Assembly: GCF_004135405.1 (NCBI RefSeq)
Contig: NZ_CP035491.1
Location: forward strand, 1-64,000
Reading direction: 5' to 3'
DNA: 64,000 bases
Origin: Agromyces protaetiae
Lineage (GTDB): Bacteria; Actinomycetota; Actinomycetes; Actinomycetales; Microbacteriaceae
The position numbers and the translations under genes are program-made. This document shows, piece by piece, positions 9,201 to 18,606 of the stretch. How positions within the stretch are numbered: the first letter of the stretch is position 1; each line of letters opens with the position of its first letter. The notes beneath the pieces are model-generated. The model saw only the letters and a program-made list of their open reading frames with translations. It was not told the origin of the DNA and made no database searches.

Positions 9201-10691
9201 TCAATCGCGCAGCCGCATCGGCTCGACGACCTCGAAGTCGAGCGTCCGCACCCACCGCGCATGCGTCTCATGGAATTCGGCGCGCGTCGAGAACCGGTAG
9301 TGCCACGCCTGCACGCGCACCCAGACCGGCGGCGCTCCGCCGAACGGGTCGTGCGCGAGGAGTCGCAGCGTCGGCCGGTCGGCCTCGAGGAGGCGCACGA
9401 GGAGCGTCTCGAACCACGGTTCCCAGAACCGCCCCAGCGGCAGGAACCACATGAGCCAGTCGAGCCGCAGGTGGTACGGCGCGAACCAGCGCGGGACGCG
9501 ATGCACCTCGCCCGGCTTCCCCCTGAACGCGTACTCGCGCCACTCGGCCTCGGGCGAGTCGGGGTCGGCGGCGAGCGTGCCCGCGACGACGATCTCGACA
9601 CGGCGCTTCGTGACGGTGCCGAAGGCCCCGTATGCGTTGCCGAGCATGTACCGGTTGAAGCTCGCGTTCATGAGTTGTCGGCGGGCGAGAAGGTTTCGGA
9701 GCGGCGCGATCGCGAGCCACAGGAAGAGGGCGGATGCCGCGAGCACGACGATCCCCCACCACAGGGGGATGCCCGAGGCATCCCGAGCCCCCGAACCGAG
9801 CGCCGAAGGCACCGCCGGCAGCCATCCGAGCGCCCATCGCCACGCCGAGTCGGAGACCGCCGACGCTGCGAGCACGACCGTGAGCCAGTTCAGCCACGCG
9901 AAGTTGCCCGTGACGATGAGCCACAGCTGCGTGAGCACGATGATCGCGGCGGCGACCGATGCGACCGGCCCCGGCACGAACAGCAGGAACGGCACGACGA
10001 GTTGCGCGACGTGGTTCGCGACGACCTCGCAGCGGTGGAACCACGGCGGCAGGAGGTGCGCCTGGCGACTCAGCGGCCCCGGCATGGGCTGGGTCTCGTG
10101 GTGGAACATGAGCGCCGTGAGGTCGCGCCACTCGCGCCCGCCGCGGATCTTGATCATGCCCGCCCCGAATTCGAGGCGGAAGACGAGCCACCACACCGCG
10201 ATGAGGACGAGGAGCGGCGGCGGCTCGTGCGCCGACCCGAGGAACGCGACCGTGAAGAGCGCTTCGCAGAGGAGCATCTCCCACCCGAAGCCGTAGAAGG
10301 TCTGCCCGACGACGACGATCGACAGGTACAGGGTCCAGAGCACGAGGAAGACGATGAGCGGCACCCAGGGCGGCCCGAGTTGCGGGAGGCCGAGGACGAC
10401 GGATGCGCCGAGCACGATGCCTGCCCAGGCGACGGCGACGAGCTTCGGGTCGCTGTAGCCCCACCACGCAAAGAGGCTCGGGCCGCGCAAGCGCCGCGCG
10501 CCGCCTGAGCCGCGCGCCGCCAGCAGCCGCGGCACCGGCAGCAGCCCGTGCTCGCCGAGGAGCGGCCGGAACTGGTTCAGCGTCGACACGAACGCGATGA
10601 CGGCGATCGCGGCGACGCCGCGCTGGAGGATCTCGCGCGCGATCCAGTAGTCGCGCGCGTTCAGCCAGTCGAGCCAGGCGACCGCCTCCAC
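9201..10691 (-). CDS. Lipase maturation factor family membrane protein
   Basis: 496 residues, GTG start. Homologous in pattern to LMF1/LMF2: an N-terminal amphipathic WLDWLNARDYWIAREILQRG, many membrane spans, the conserved WLVFRLEFGAGMIKIRGG, WRDLTALMFHHETQPMPGPLS and the C-terminal soluble part WFAPYHLRLDWLMWFLPLG. In animals LMF1 helps lipases fold in the ER; the bacterial role is unknown. The preceding Nudix gene ends 9 bp before its start, on the same strand, so they are probably one operon. The C-terminal third contains a membrane-proximal linker with repeated GGATGCC motifs. Confidence 0.88.
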   Translation of the reverse strand: MEAVAWLDWLNARDYWIAREILQRGVAAIAVIAFVSTLNQFRPLLGEHGLLPVPRLLAARGSGGARRLRGPSLFAWWGYSDPKLVAVAWAGIVLGASVVLGLPQLGPPWVPLIVFLVLWTLYLSIVVVGQTFYGFGWEMLLCEALFTVAFLGSAHEPPPLLVLIAVWWLVFRLEFGAGMIKIRGGREWRDLTALMFHHETQPMPGPLSRQAHLLPPWFHRCEVVANHVAQLVVPFLLFVPGPVASVAAAIIVLTQLWLIVTGNFAWLNWLTVVLAASAVSDSAWRWALGWLPAVPSALGSGARDASGIPLWWGIVVLAASALFLWLAIAPLRNLLARRQLMNASFNRYMLGNAYGAFGTVTKRRVEIVVAGTLAADPDSPEAEWREYAFRGKPGEVHRVPRWFAPYHLRLDWLMWFLPLGRFWEPWFETLLVRLLEADRPTLRLLAHDPFGGAPPVWVRVQAWHYRFSTRAEFHETHARWVRTLDFEVVEPMRLRD

Positions 10692-10700
10692 GAGCTCACC

Positions 10701-11444
10701 CTAGAAGTCGTTGAGGTAGATCCAGGGCAGGCGGTCCATCATGAGCCGGTGCCGGTTGCCGACGGCATCGGGCGCGTCGTCGGGCACGGCCGGATGGTCG
10801 TCGTGGTGCGGGTCGTCGTAGGCCTCGTCTTCCTTCCAGAAGATCGTCGTGCGGTCGTCGTTGAATCGCGACACGTAGGGCTGCACGTCGCCCACGGCGA
10901 ACTCGGCGAGCGCGTCGTCGACCGTCTTCGCCGGGCGGAGCCCCGCGAGCGTCACCCACGTCGGCGGCCAGAGCGTCATCGAGCCGGCCGCATGCCGGTC
11001 GAGCGCGTCCTGCGGCGTGAGCCATTCGAGCGCCATCACTTCGTCGGGCGACGGCTTCGTGCGCCCCTCGGGCGCGCGCGCCGCGAAGAAGGTCGTCACG
11101 AGGTGCTTGGGCGAGCCTGCAGGCGGCGTCCACTTGGAGAAGGGCACGAGGGATGCCTCGTCGACGACGAGCCCGACCTCCTCTTCGGTCTCGCGGGCCG
11201 CTGCGCGGCGGCTCGCCGCCTCGGAGGCGAGGTCGCCGCCGGCTTCGGCGACGGAGTCGGCGTCGGATGCCTCGACGAGCCCTCCCGGGAACACCCACGC
11301 CCCCGCGAACGAGCCGCGATCGCGAGGCCGCTCGATGAGGAGCACTTCGAGCCCGTGCGCGCCGTCGCGAAGGAGCACCACGGTCGCGGCGAACCCGTGC
11401 GTCGTGGCATCCGTCAAAGCGGACAGATCGGTCTCAGCGCCCAT
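10701..11444 (-). CDS. Nudix hydrolase (NUDT19-like with expanded Nudix box)
   Basis: 247 residues. The Nudix motif is present but split: GAWVFPGGLVEASDAD, then about 20 extra residues, then AARETEEEVGLVV, as in NUDT7/NUDT19-type CoA or nucleotide-derivative pyrophosphatases. The C-terminal region (YVSRFNDDRTTIFWKED) is not assigned. Start at 11444 was preferred over an upstream in-frame ATG at 11474 because TATCGT ends 7 nt before it. It precedes the lipase maturation factor homologue in a likely two-gene unit. Confidence 0.85.
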   Translation of the reverse strand: MGAETDLSALTDATTHGFAATVVLLRDGAHGLEVLLIERPRDRGSFAGAWVFPGGLVEASDADSVAEAGGDLASEAASRRAAARETEEEVGLVVDEASLVPFSKWTPPAGSPKHLVTTFFAARAPEGRTKPSPDEVMALEWLTPQDALDRHAAGSMTLWPPTWVTLAGLRPAKTVDDALAEFAVGDVQPYVSRFNDDRTTIFWKEDEAYDDPHHDDHPAVPDDAPDAVGNRHRLMMDRLPWIYLNDF

Positions 11445-11533
11445 GCCGACCACGATAGGGGCCGCCGCCGACACGGGCCTCCCCCTTGCGGACGGCCGTC
11501 CCGCGAGACATCCGCCGCGGCTACGCTCGTGAC

Positions 11534-12358
11534 ATGGACGCTCTCGGCGACGACATCGGCGAACAGGTCACCCGCTCGGCCCGGCTCGTGCTCGCGCCGA
11601 ATCCCGGCCCCATGACGCTCGACGGCACGAACTCGTACGTGCTGCGCGCGCCGGGCGCCCTGGGCGCCGTCGTCGTCGACCCGGGCCCTGCCCTCGACGT
11701 GCACCTCGAGCGACTCGCGGCGCTCGGCCCGGTCGAGCTGATCTTGCTGACCCACCACCACTTCGACCACACGGCGGGGGCCGCGCAGTTCGCCGCCATG
11801 ACCGGCGCGCCAGTCCGTGCGATCGACGCGGCGCTGTGCGTCGACGCGGCTCCGCTCGCCGACGGCGAGCACCTGTTCGTCGCGGGGCTCGACCTCGAGA
11901 TCCTCGCGACGCCGGGGCACACGGCCGACTCGATGTGCGTCTTCATCGCGGGCGACGGCCCGAAGCCGTCGGTGCTGACGGGCGACACGGTGCTCGGCCG
12001 CGGCACGACCGTCATCCTCGATCCCGACGGCGAGCTCGGCCCGTACCTGACGTCGATCGAGCGGCTCCGCCGCATCGGCGAGGCGGGCGGCGAGGGCGGC
12101 GACGGAGTCACGGCGCTCACGGGCCACGGGCCCGTCCTGCCCGATCTCGCGGCCATCTCGGCCGACTACCTCGCGCACCGCGCCGAGCGGCTCGACGAGA
12201 TCCGCGGGGCGATCGCCGCGCTCGAGCTCTTCGGGCAGGAGGTCACGCCCGAGGCGGTCACCGACGCCGTGTACGCCGAGGTCGACCCGTCGGTGCGGCG
12301 TGCCGCCGAGGCATCCGTGCGCGCACAGCTCACGTACCTGCGCACGCACGGCGCCTGA
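11534..12358 (+). CDS. MBL-fold metallo-hydrolase (LACTB2-like)
   Basis: 274 residues. Metal-binding motif THHHFDHTAG (HxHxDH), TPGHTADSMC, LTGDTVLGRG and LTGHGPVLPD give all expected metal ligands for a two-zinc metallo-beta-lactamase fold. The C-terminal winged-helix-like part (EVTPEAVTDAVYAEV) matches LACTB2-type proteins, some of which are single-strand RNases; the substrate here is unknown. TACGCT ends 6 nt before the ATG (leaderless). Divergent from the Nudix gene. Confidence 0.88.
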   Translation: MDALGDDIGEQVTRSARLVLAPNPGPMTLDGTNSYVLRAPGALGAVVVDPGPALDVHLERLAALGPVELILLTHHHFDHTAGAAQFAAMTGAPVRAIDAALCVDAAPLADGEHLFVAGLDLEILATPGHTADSMCVFIAGDGPKPSVLTGDTVLGRGTTVILDPDGELGPYLTSIERLRRIGEAGGEGGDGVTALTGHGPVLPDLAAISADYLAHRAERLDEIRGAIAALELFGQEVTPEAVTDAVYAEVDPSVRRAAEASVRAQLTYLRTHGA

Positions 12359-12370
12359 CGCGCCGGGCGC

Positions 12371-12943
12371 TTACGCGACGAGCGCGAGGCCGCCCGTCCA
12401 GCCGAGCTTCTCCTGCACGGCGAGCGTGAGCTGGAGGAAGCCGACGGCCTCGAGCTCGCGAGCACGCGAGAGGGCGCCCGCGTCGACGGCCTGCACGCCG
12501 CCCGCGCGCACGACGTCGGCGAGCTGCTGCTTCGCGTCGGCGTCGTCGCCCGCGATGAGGACGGTCGTGGGGGTTCCGCCGAGCTGCTTGGCGTGGAGGG
12601 TCGCGGCGAAGTTCGTGTTGAAGGCCTTCAGCACCTTCGAGGCGGGGAGCGCCTCGGCGAGCTCGTGCGCGGCGCTCGCGTCGGGGGCGACGACGAGCGA
12701 GTCGAAGGTCTGGAAGTCGAGGGGGTTCGTGATGTCGACTACGGTCTTGCCGGCGAGCTGGGCGCCGCGCTCGGCGACGATGCCCGCGACGGCGGGGTAG
12801 GGCACGGCGAGGACGACGATGTCGCCCGTGACGGGCTGGGATGCGTCGCGGCCGACGATCTCGACCTCGTGGCCGCCTGCCGTGGCGATCGCTGCGATGG
12901 CCTGGCCCATGTTGCCGTTGCCGATGATGCTGACCGTGGTCAT
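12371..12943 (-). CDS. NADP(H)-binding oxidoreductase, F420-dependent NADP reductase-like
   Basis: 190 residues. Dinucleotide-binding start VSIIGNGNMGQAIA, then VVLAVPYPAVAGIV, VVDITNPLDF and KAFNTNFAATL, the pattern of the Fno/NADP reductase coenzyme F420-dependent family and its F420-independent relatives. It is divergent from a MarR regulator, and both promoters lie inside a duplicated operator (12974-13029), so it is probably the target of that regulator, for example in response to a quinone or aromatic compound (inference). Start at ATG 12943, after a GGAAGAAG purine tract. Confidence 0.85.
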   Translation of the reverse strand: MTTVSIIGNGNMGQAIAAIATAGGHEVEIVGRDASQPVTGDIVVLAVPYPAVAGIVAERGAQLAGKTVVDITNPLDFQTFDSLVVAPDASAAHELAEALPASKVLKAFNTNFAATLHAKQLGGTPTTVLIAGDDADAKQQLADVVRAGGVQAVDAGALSRARELEAVGFLQLTLAVQEKLGWTGGLALVA

Positions 12944-12973
12944 GTCGATCTTCTTCCCGCGTCGATCCGACGC

Positions 12974-13029
12974 ATTAGTTGTTGAGACAACCAACACCGT
13001 ACACCGCTTCGGTTGTTGCGTCAACTAAT
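12974..13029. promoter_or_regulatory. Duplicated operator ATTAGTTG-N5-ACAACC in inverted orientation
   Basis: Left copy 12974-12992 and right copy 13011-13029 (reverse strand) share ATTAGTTG and ACAACC with five variable bases between. The right copy overlaps the -35 region of the MarR gene (TTGTTG 13013-13018; -10 TAGAAT 13034-13039). Two copies facing two divergent genes suggest that the MarR protein represses both. Confidence 0.75.
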
Positions 13030-13045
13030 GCGGTAGAATCGCCCC

Positions 13046-13603
13046 ATGACCGACACGACGACCCCGGCGACCGGCACCGCCGCCCCCGTCTCCGGCGCCG
13101 CCACCCGCTGGCTGAGCGACGAAGAGTCCGCCGCGTGGGTGCGCCTCATCGCCGTGACCGAACTCCTCCCGACCGTCCTCGACGCCCAACTCGGCGCCGA
13201 CGCCGGCCTCACCCACTTCGAGTTCCTCACCCTGCAGGCACTCGCGGCCGCCGACGGCCGCACGATGCGGATGACCGCCCTCGCCTCGCTCACGAACTCG
13301 ACCCTCCCCCGCCTCTCCCACGTCATGCGGCGGCTCGAGGCGCGCGGGCTCGTGCACCGCTTCCCATGCCCCGAAGACCGCCGCGCGACGAACGCGACGC
13401 TCACCGATGAGGGCGTCGCGCTCCTCGAACGCGCCGCCCCGGGTCATGTCGGCGCCGTCCGCGAGACCGTCATCGACCGCCTCTCCCCCGAACAGCAGCG
13501 GCAGCTCTACGACATCGCGGGCGCGATCCTCGGCGAGCTCGACCCCGACGAGCGCTTCGACGCGACGAGCTGCCAGTTCAGCAGGGGCCCGCAGCTCCCG
13601 TAG
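13046..13603 (+). CDS. MarR family transcriptional regulator
   Basis: 185 residues with a winged helix-turn-helix: LTHFEFLTLQALAAADG, RMTALASLTNSTLPRLSHVMRRLEARG-type recognition helix, and the wing RFPCPEDRRATNATLTDEG (the conserved DxR of MarR proteins appears as EDRR). One Cys in the wing and one near the C-terminus could sense thiol stress, but this is speculative. TAGAAT ends 6 nt before ATG, so the message is probably leaderless. Autoregulation and control of the divergent reductase are inferred from the operator pair. Confidence 0.9.
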   Translation: MTDTTTPATGTAAPVSGAATRWLSDEESAAWVRLIAVTELLPTVLDAQLGADAGLTHFEFLTLQALAAADGRTMRMTALASLTNSTLPRLSHVMRRLEARGLVHRFPCPEDRRATNATLTDEGVALLERAAPGHVGAVRETVIDRLSPEQQRQLYDIAGAILGELDPDERFDATSCQFSRGPQLP

Positions 13604-13627
13604 AAACCGAGTGATAGTCAGGATTAG

Positions 13628-15192
<1,565 letters not shown>

Positions 15193-15216
15193 GCGCGACG
15201 CCGACGCCGACCCGAA

Positions 15217-15240
15217 CCGCCGCCGCCGCCGCCGCCGCCG
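15217..15240. repeat. (CCG)8 trinucleotide tract
   Basis: Eight CCG units directly followed by the -10 hexamer TAGCGT (15242-15247) of the HAD gene. It lies where the -35/spacer region should be, in the 60 bp between the GH1 stop and the HAD start. Slippage would alter promoter spacing (inference). Confidence 0.8.
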
Positions 15241-15254
15241 CTAGCGTTGAGGAC

Positions 15255-16157
15255 ATGACCCGACCGCGCATCGCCTTCCTCGACGTCGACGGCACGATCC
15301 TCGAGCACGGCGACGTCGTCGCCCCCTCGACCGTGGCGGCTGTGCGCGCCGCCCGTTCGAACGGGCACCTCGTGTGGCTCTGCACGGGGCGCTCGGCCGG
15401 CGACCTTCACCCCGCGGTCGTCGAGATCGGCTTCGACGGCGCGATCACGAACGGCGGGGCGTTCGCGACGGTCGGCATCGGAAAGGGCGCGGAGCGCGTC
15501 GTGTCGCACCGGATGTCCCGCGCCGACGTCGACCGGCTGCTCGCCTACTTCGGCGAGCACGGCATCCACTTCTTCCTGCAGAGCGATGCGGCGGTGTTCG
15601 CGAGCCCAGGCGTCGCGGCCCTCACCGACGAGTACTTCCGCCGCATGCGCGAAGCGCACGCGGCCGACCTCGAAGCGCTCGGGATCTCTGCGGCCGAGTC
15701 CGGAAGCCGGCCCGCCCGCGAGCCGATGCTCCGTCATCGTCCGCTCGCCGAGGCCGACCTCGACGACATCGCGAAGGCGGTCTTCATCAGCCCGGCCGAC
15801 GAGGGGCTCGCACGCGCGCAGGCCGATCTCGGCGACCGGTTCCACGTCATCCCCGGGTCGATCCCGATGCCGGGCGGCTCGAACGGCGAGATCGGCTTGA
15901 ACGGAGTCGACAAGGGCACGGCGATCGTCGAGGTGCTCGTGTCCCTCGGTCTCGACGCTGCCGATGCGATCGGCATCGGCGACAGCTGGAACGACGTCGG
16001 CATGTTCGCCGTCGTCGGCACGCCGATCGCGATGGGCAACGCCGACCTCGAACTGCAGACGATCGCCGGCGAAGTCACGACGAGCGTGCTCGACGACGGC
16101 ATCTGGAACGCGTTCGTCCGCCACGGACTGATCCGGGCGGACGAACGGGAGAGCTGA
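15255..16157 (+). CDS. Cof-like HAD family phosphatase (HAD-IIB)
   Basis: 300 residues. Motif I FLDVDGTIL with nucleophile Asp and general acid Asp, motif II WLCTGRS, motif III Lys region, and motif IV IGIGDSWNDVGMF are all present; the large C2b cap lies at about residues 85-210 and contains GSNGEIGLNGVDKGTA. Cof-type enzymes dephosphorylate sugar phosphates, PLP or FMN; the substrate is not predictable. TAGCGT ends 7 nt before ATG (leaderless). The adjacent GH1 relic may once have shared a sugar-phosphate pathway, but they have separate promoters. Confidence 0.88.
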   Translation: MTRPRIAFLDVDGTILEHGDVVAPSTVAAVRAARSNGHLVWLCTGRSAGDLHPAVVEIGFDGAITNGGAFATVGIGKGAERVVSHRMSRADVDRLLAYFGEHGIHFFLQSDAAVFASPGVAALTDEYFRRMREAHAADLEALGISAAESGSRPAREPMLRHRPLAEADLDDIAKAVFISPADEGLARAQADLGDRFHVIPGSIPMPGGSNGEIGLNGVDKGTAIVEVLVSLGLDAADAIGIGDSWNDVGMFAVVGTPIAMGNADLELQTIAGEVTTSVLDDGIWNAFVRHGLIRADERES

Positions 16158-16172
16158 GGTTCGGATGCCTCG

Positions 16173-16475
16173 CTACGCGCGCACCTCGTAGGTGAGGCAG
16201 TCAGCACCCGTCGAGCCGCCGATGCGCACCGACGCGGCGCCGCACTCGAGGTGGTCGTTGAAGATGCACTCGGCGCGCTGGCAGGCGCCGACGTGGGTGA
16301 CGACCTTGTCGAGGCCGCCCTTGGAGCCGAGCGGGATGAAGGTCGCGCACTCGGCGTCGCCGACGGATCCGGCGATCGTGACGGCTGCGGCGTGGCAGTG
16401 CGAGTGGTCGTTGTAGGAACAGCCGGCGACCGAGCACTCGGCGACGGCGGGCAGTTCGTCGAGCGTCATGCTCAT
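16173..16475 (-). CDS. DUF1540 Cys-rich protein with two repeats
   Basis: 100 residues with two copies of the DUF1540 pattern: CSVAGCSYNDHSHCHAAAVTI (about residues 14-34) and CQRAECIFNDHLECGAASVRI (about 64-84), each with three Cys and a C-terminal Cys (AECATF, ADCLTY). The conserved Cys/His set suggests a small metal-binding protein. ATG 16475 has a good GGGAGG site 5 nt upstream; a second ATG at 16469 is possible. Its promoter region holds two DtxR-type iron boxes (16564-16582, 16603-16621) flanking a possible -10 TATACG, so iron control is likely. Function unknown. Confidence 0.85.
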   Translation of the reverse strand: MSMTLDELPAVAECSVAGCSYNDHSHCHAAAVTIAGSVGDAECATFIPLGSKGGLDKVVTHVGACQRAECIFNDHLECGAASVRIGGSTGADCLTYEVRA

Positions 16476-16563
16476 GATAGGCCTCCCGTGGATCAGACGT
16501 TGGTCGGACGTGGTGCGGTGTGTTCTGAGCCCGATGCTACGCCCGGATTCCGCCGTCGTATAG

Positions 16564-16582
16564 CAAGGCGAGCCTTGCCTTT
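16564..16582. promoter_or_regulatory. Candidate DtxR/IdeR iron box (weaker copy)
   Basis: The core AGGCGAGCCTTGCCT matches the consensus AGGTTAGGCTAACCT at 10 of 15 positions. It also contains the perfect dyad GCAAGGC-GA-GCCTTGC (16563-16578). On the minus strand it overlaps the likely promoter of the DUF1540 gene. Confidence 0.5.
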
Positions 16583-16602
16583 TCCCAGATCAGACGCGGT
16601 TT

Positions 16603-16621
16603 TCAGGTTAGGCTAGCCTCA
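16603..16621. promoter_or_regulatory. DtxR/IdeR iron box
   Basis: TCAGGTTAGGCTAGCCTCA matches the 19-bp corynebacterial/mycobacterial consensus at 16 of 19 positions. It lies 128 bp upstream of the DUF1540 gene and 217 bp upstream of the PHP gene; with the second box at 16564 it most likely serves DUF1540. Confidence 0.7.
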
Positions 16622-16640
16622 CCTCGGTCACCACCCCCAA

Positions 16641-16678
16641 GGCCCGCCGACCCACCCCACGGGCCTGCCGACCCACCC
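16641..16678. repeat. Two direct copies of GGCCYGCCGACCCACCC
   Basis: Copies at 16641-16657 and 16662-16678, period 21 bp, differing at one base. They directly precede the TGTCSGACA cluster and may belong to the same element. Confidence 0.6.
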
Positions 16679-16681
16679 GGG

Positions 16682-16757
16682 GTTTGTCGGACATCCTCCC
16701 GTTTGTCGGACATGAGCGCGCGACCATGTCCGACAAAGGCACGGTTGTCCGACAAAC
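16682..16757. repeat. Symmetric four-copy TTTGTCSGACA cluster
   Basis: GTTTGTCGGACAT occurs at 16682-16694 and 16701-16713. The complement occurs at 16726-16738 and, with one end mismatch, at 16745-16757. The centres of the 9-bp palindrome TGTCSGACA are 19, 23 and 19 bp apart, so the array is itself a dyad. It could be a cooperative operator, or as RNA a long hairpin with two 12-13 bp helices. I saw no other copy in the window. Confidence 0.8.
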
Positions 16758-16837
16758 ACAGCGCACTTCGCGACCACAAGTGCCCACTGCTGGAAGGGAG
16801 CCGGGCGGACGCGCCGCATCCGCGGCAGGATGGGCGC

Positions 16838-17884
16838 ATGGACGCCCGTCAGGCCCTCGAAGAGATCGCGACACTCCTCGAGCGCGAGCTCGCGAACCCC
16901 TTCAAGGCGCGCGCGTTCCGCAAGGCCGCCGCGGCGATCGAGCCGTTCGACGACGCCGAGCTCGCGGCGCGCATCGCCGACGGCAGGCTCAAGCGCACCC
17001 CGGGCGTGGGCGACACGACGTACGCGGTCATCGTCGAGGCATCCGAAGGGCGGACGCCCGCGTACCTCGCCGACCTGCGGAAGCAGGCCGGGCTCACCCC
17101 CGACGGCGCGGGCGCCGAACGCACTGGCCTCTTCGCGGCGGCCCGCGGCGACCTGCACAGCCACACCGACTGGTCGGACGGGACGACGTCGATCGCGACG
17201 ATGGCGCGCGCTGCAGCCGACCTCGGGCTCGAGTACCTCGTCGTGAGCGACCACTCGCCGCGCCTCACGGTCGCGAACGGTCTCACGGCCGAGCGGCTCG
17301 CGGCGCAGCTCGAGATCGTCGAGGCGCTCGACGCGCTGCACGATTCAGCGGACGGCGCGCTCGGCATCCGCCTGCTGCCGGGCATCGAGGTCGACATCAA
17401 CGCCGACGGCACGCTCGACCAGACGCCGGAGATGCTGGATCGTCTGGCGGTCGTCGTCGCGAGCGTGCACTCCAAGCTGCGCGCGCCGAAAGACGAGATG
17501 ACCGAGCGGATGCTCCGTGCCGTCGCGAATCCGTACACGAACGTGCTCGCGCACTGCACCGGGCGCCTGGTGGCAGGCAATCGGGGCACGCGCCCGCCGT
17601 CGGAGTTCGACGCCGAACGTGTCTTCGCGGCGTGCGCCGAGCGCGACGTCGCCGTCGAGATCAACTCCCGGCCCGAACGCCAGGACCCGCCCGACGAGCT
17701 CATCGCCCTCGCGCTCGCGGCGGGCTGCCGCTTCTCGATCGACTCCGACGCGCACGCGCCCGGCCACTTCGCGTTCCTCGGGCTCGGCGCCGAGCGCGCT
17801 GCGCGCGCGGGCATCCCCGCGGAGCGCATCGTGACGACATGGGAGCTGCCGAGGCTCCTGGAGTGGTCGCACGCGAAGCGGTGA
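16838..17884 (+). CDS. PHP domain phosphoesterase with Pol X-like N-terminal helix-hairpin-helix
   Basis: 348 residues. Residues 1-85 resemble the 8-kDa/HhH part of family X DNA polymerases (NPFKARAFRKAAAAIE, RTPGVGDTTYAVIVE). From about residue 105 a full PHP domain follows: DLHSHTDWSDG, VVSDHSPRL, LPGIEVDINADG, VVASVHSK, NVLAHCTGR, VEINSRPERQDPP and SIDSDAHAPGH supply the trinuclear metal ligands. The polymerase domain of PolX is absent, so this is a stand-alone phosphoesterase, possibly acting on DNA ends or small phosphates. ATG 16838 was chosen, not the upstream 16703 start, since CAGGAT ends 6 nt before it and the upstream frame is repeat sequence. Confidence 0.87.
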   Translation: MDARQALEEIATLLERELANPFKARAFRKAAAAIEPFDDAELAARIADGRLKRTPGVGDTTYAVIVEASEGRTPAYLADLRKQAGLTPDGAGAERTGLFAAARGDLHSHTDWSDGTTSIATMARAAADLGLEYLVVSDHSPRLTVANGLTAERLAAQLEIVEALDALHDSADGALGIRLLPGIEVDINADGTLDQTPEMLDRLAVVVASVHSKLRAPKDEMTERMLRAVANPYTNVLAHCTGRLVAGNRGTRPPSEFDAERVFAACAERDVAVEINSRPERQDPPDELIALALAAGCRFSIDSDAHAPGHFAFLGLGAERAARAGIPAERIVTTWELPRLLEWSHAKR

Positions 17885-17917
17885 CCGGGCACGCGCCGGA
17901 TGGGAGCCCCGCGCGCG

Positions 17918-18559
17918 TCAGCCGCGGATCGCGTCGGCGATCGGCACGTCGCCGTCGTTGAACCGGATGGTCCGGCCGATCGTCGACGGGTCGACGAGTA
18001 CGGCTGCGATGACGGCCGCGACGTCGTCGCGCGAGACCTCGCCGCTCGCGGTGGCCCGGGCGTCGATCGTTCCCCGGCCCGCGAGATCGGTGAGGCGGCT
18101 CGGGCCGAGGATCGTCCAGTCGAGGTCGGTCGCGGCGAGGTGCTCGTCGGCGTCGGCCTTCGCCTCGGCGTAGTCGCGGAAGGAGTCGCCCACGGGCACC
18201 GTGCGATCGGGCGAGCGGAAGTACGACACCATGACGTAGCGCGCGATGCCGGCCTGCGCCGAGGCATCCATCGATCTGATCGCCGCCCGCCGGTCGACGG
18301 CGTCGGTGCGCTCGGGCGACCCGCCGCCCGCTCCCGCCGACCATACGACCGCGTCGTGGTCGGCGAGGAGCCTCGCGAGCGCGTCGACGCCGAGCGTCTC
18401 GACGTCGGCGACGACGGGCGTCGCCCCGGCCGACTCGACGTCGCTCGCATGTTCGGGATTGCGGACGATCGCGTCGACATCGTCGCCGCGTGCTGAGAGG
18501 AGCCGTTCGAGCTTGAGGGCGATCTTGCCGTGACCGCCGATGATCGCGATACGTGCCAT
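17918..18559 (-). CDS. NAD(P)H-binding atypical SDR (NmrA/YwnB-like)
   Basis: 213 residues starting MARIAIIGGHGKIALKL, an atypical SDR glycine motif GGxGxI. Segments DAVVWSAGAGGG, RYVMVSYFRSPDRT and WTILGPSRLTD fit the SDR_a5 group of NAD(P)-binding proteins, often called epimerase-like. There is no YxxxK pair, as usual in this group, so redox catalysis is uncertain. TAGCGT ends 6 nt before the ATG. Single-gene unit. Confidence 0.83.
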   Translation of the reverse strand: MARIAIIGGHGKIALKLERLLSARGDDVDAIVRNPEHASDVESAGATPVVADVETLGVDALARLLADHDAVVWSAGAGGGSPERTDAVDRRAAIRSMDASAQAGIARYVMVSYFRSPDRTVPVGDSFRDYAEAKADADEHLAATDLDWTILGPSRLTDLAGRGTIDARATASGEVSRDDVAAVIAAVLVDPSTIGRTIRFNDGDVPIADAIRG

Positions 18560-18606
18560 GCGCCAACGCTAGCCCCGAGTGGCCTCGCCGCGGCAGAATG
18601 GGCCGC

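Larger units (their letters stand above)
16476..16837. other. 362-bp regulatory island between DUF1540 and PHP genes
   Basis: No gene seen. In order it holds the DUF1540 leader, two DtxR-like boxes, a 17-bp direct repeat at 16641-16678, a four-copy TGTCSGACA cluster at 16682-16757 and the -10 of the PHP gene (CAGGAT 16826-16831). This is the densest non-coding signal in the window. Confidence 0.7.

Noticed and set aside
16703-16837. N-terminal extension of the PHP protein from 16703
   Set aside because: It would translate the TGTCSGACA repeat cluster; homology and the -10 place the start at 16838.
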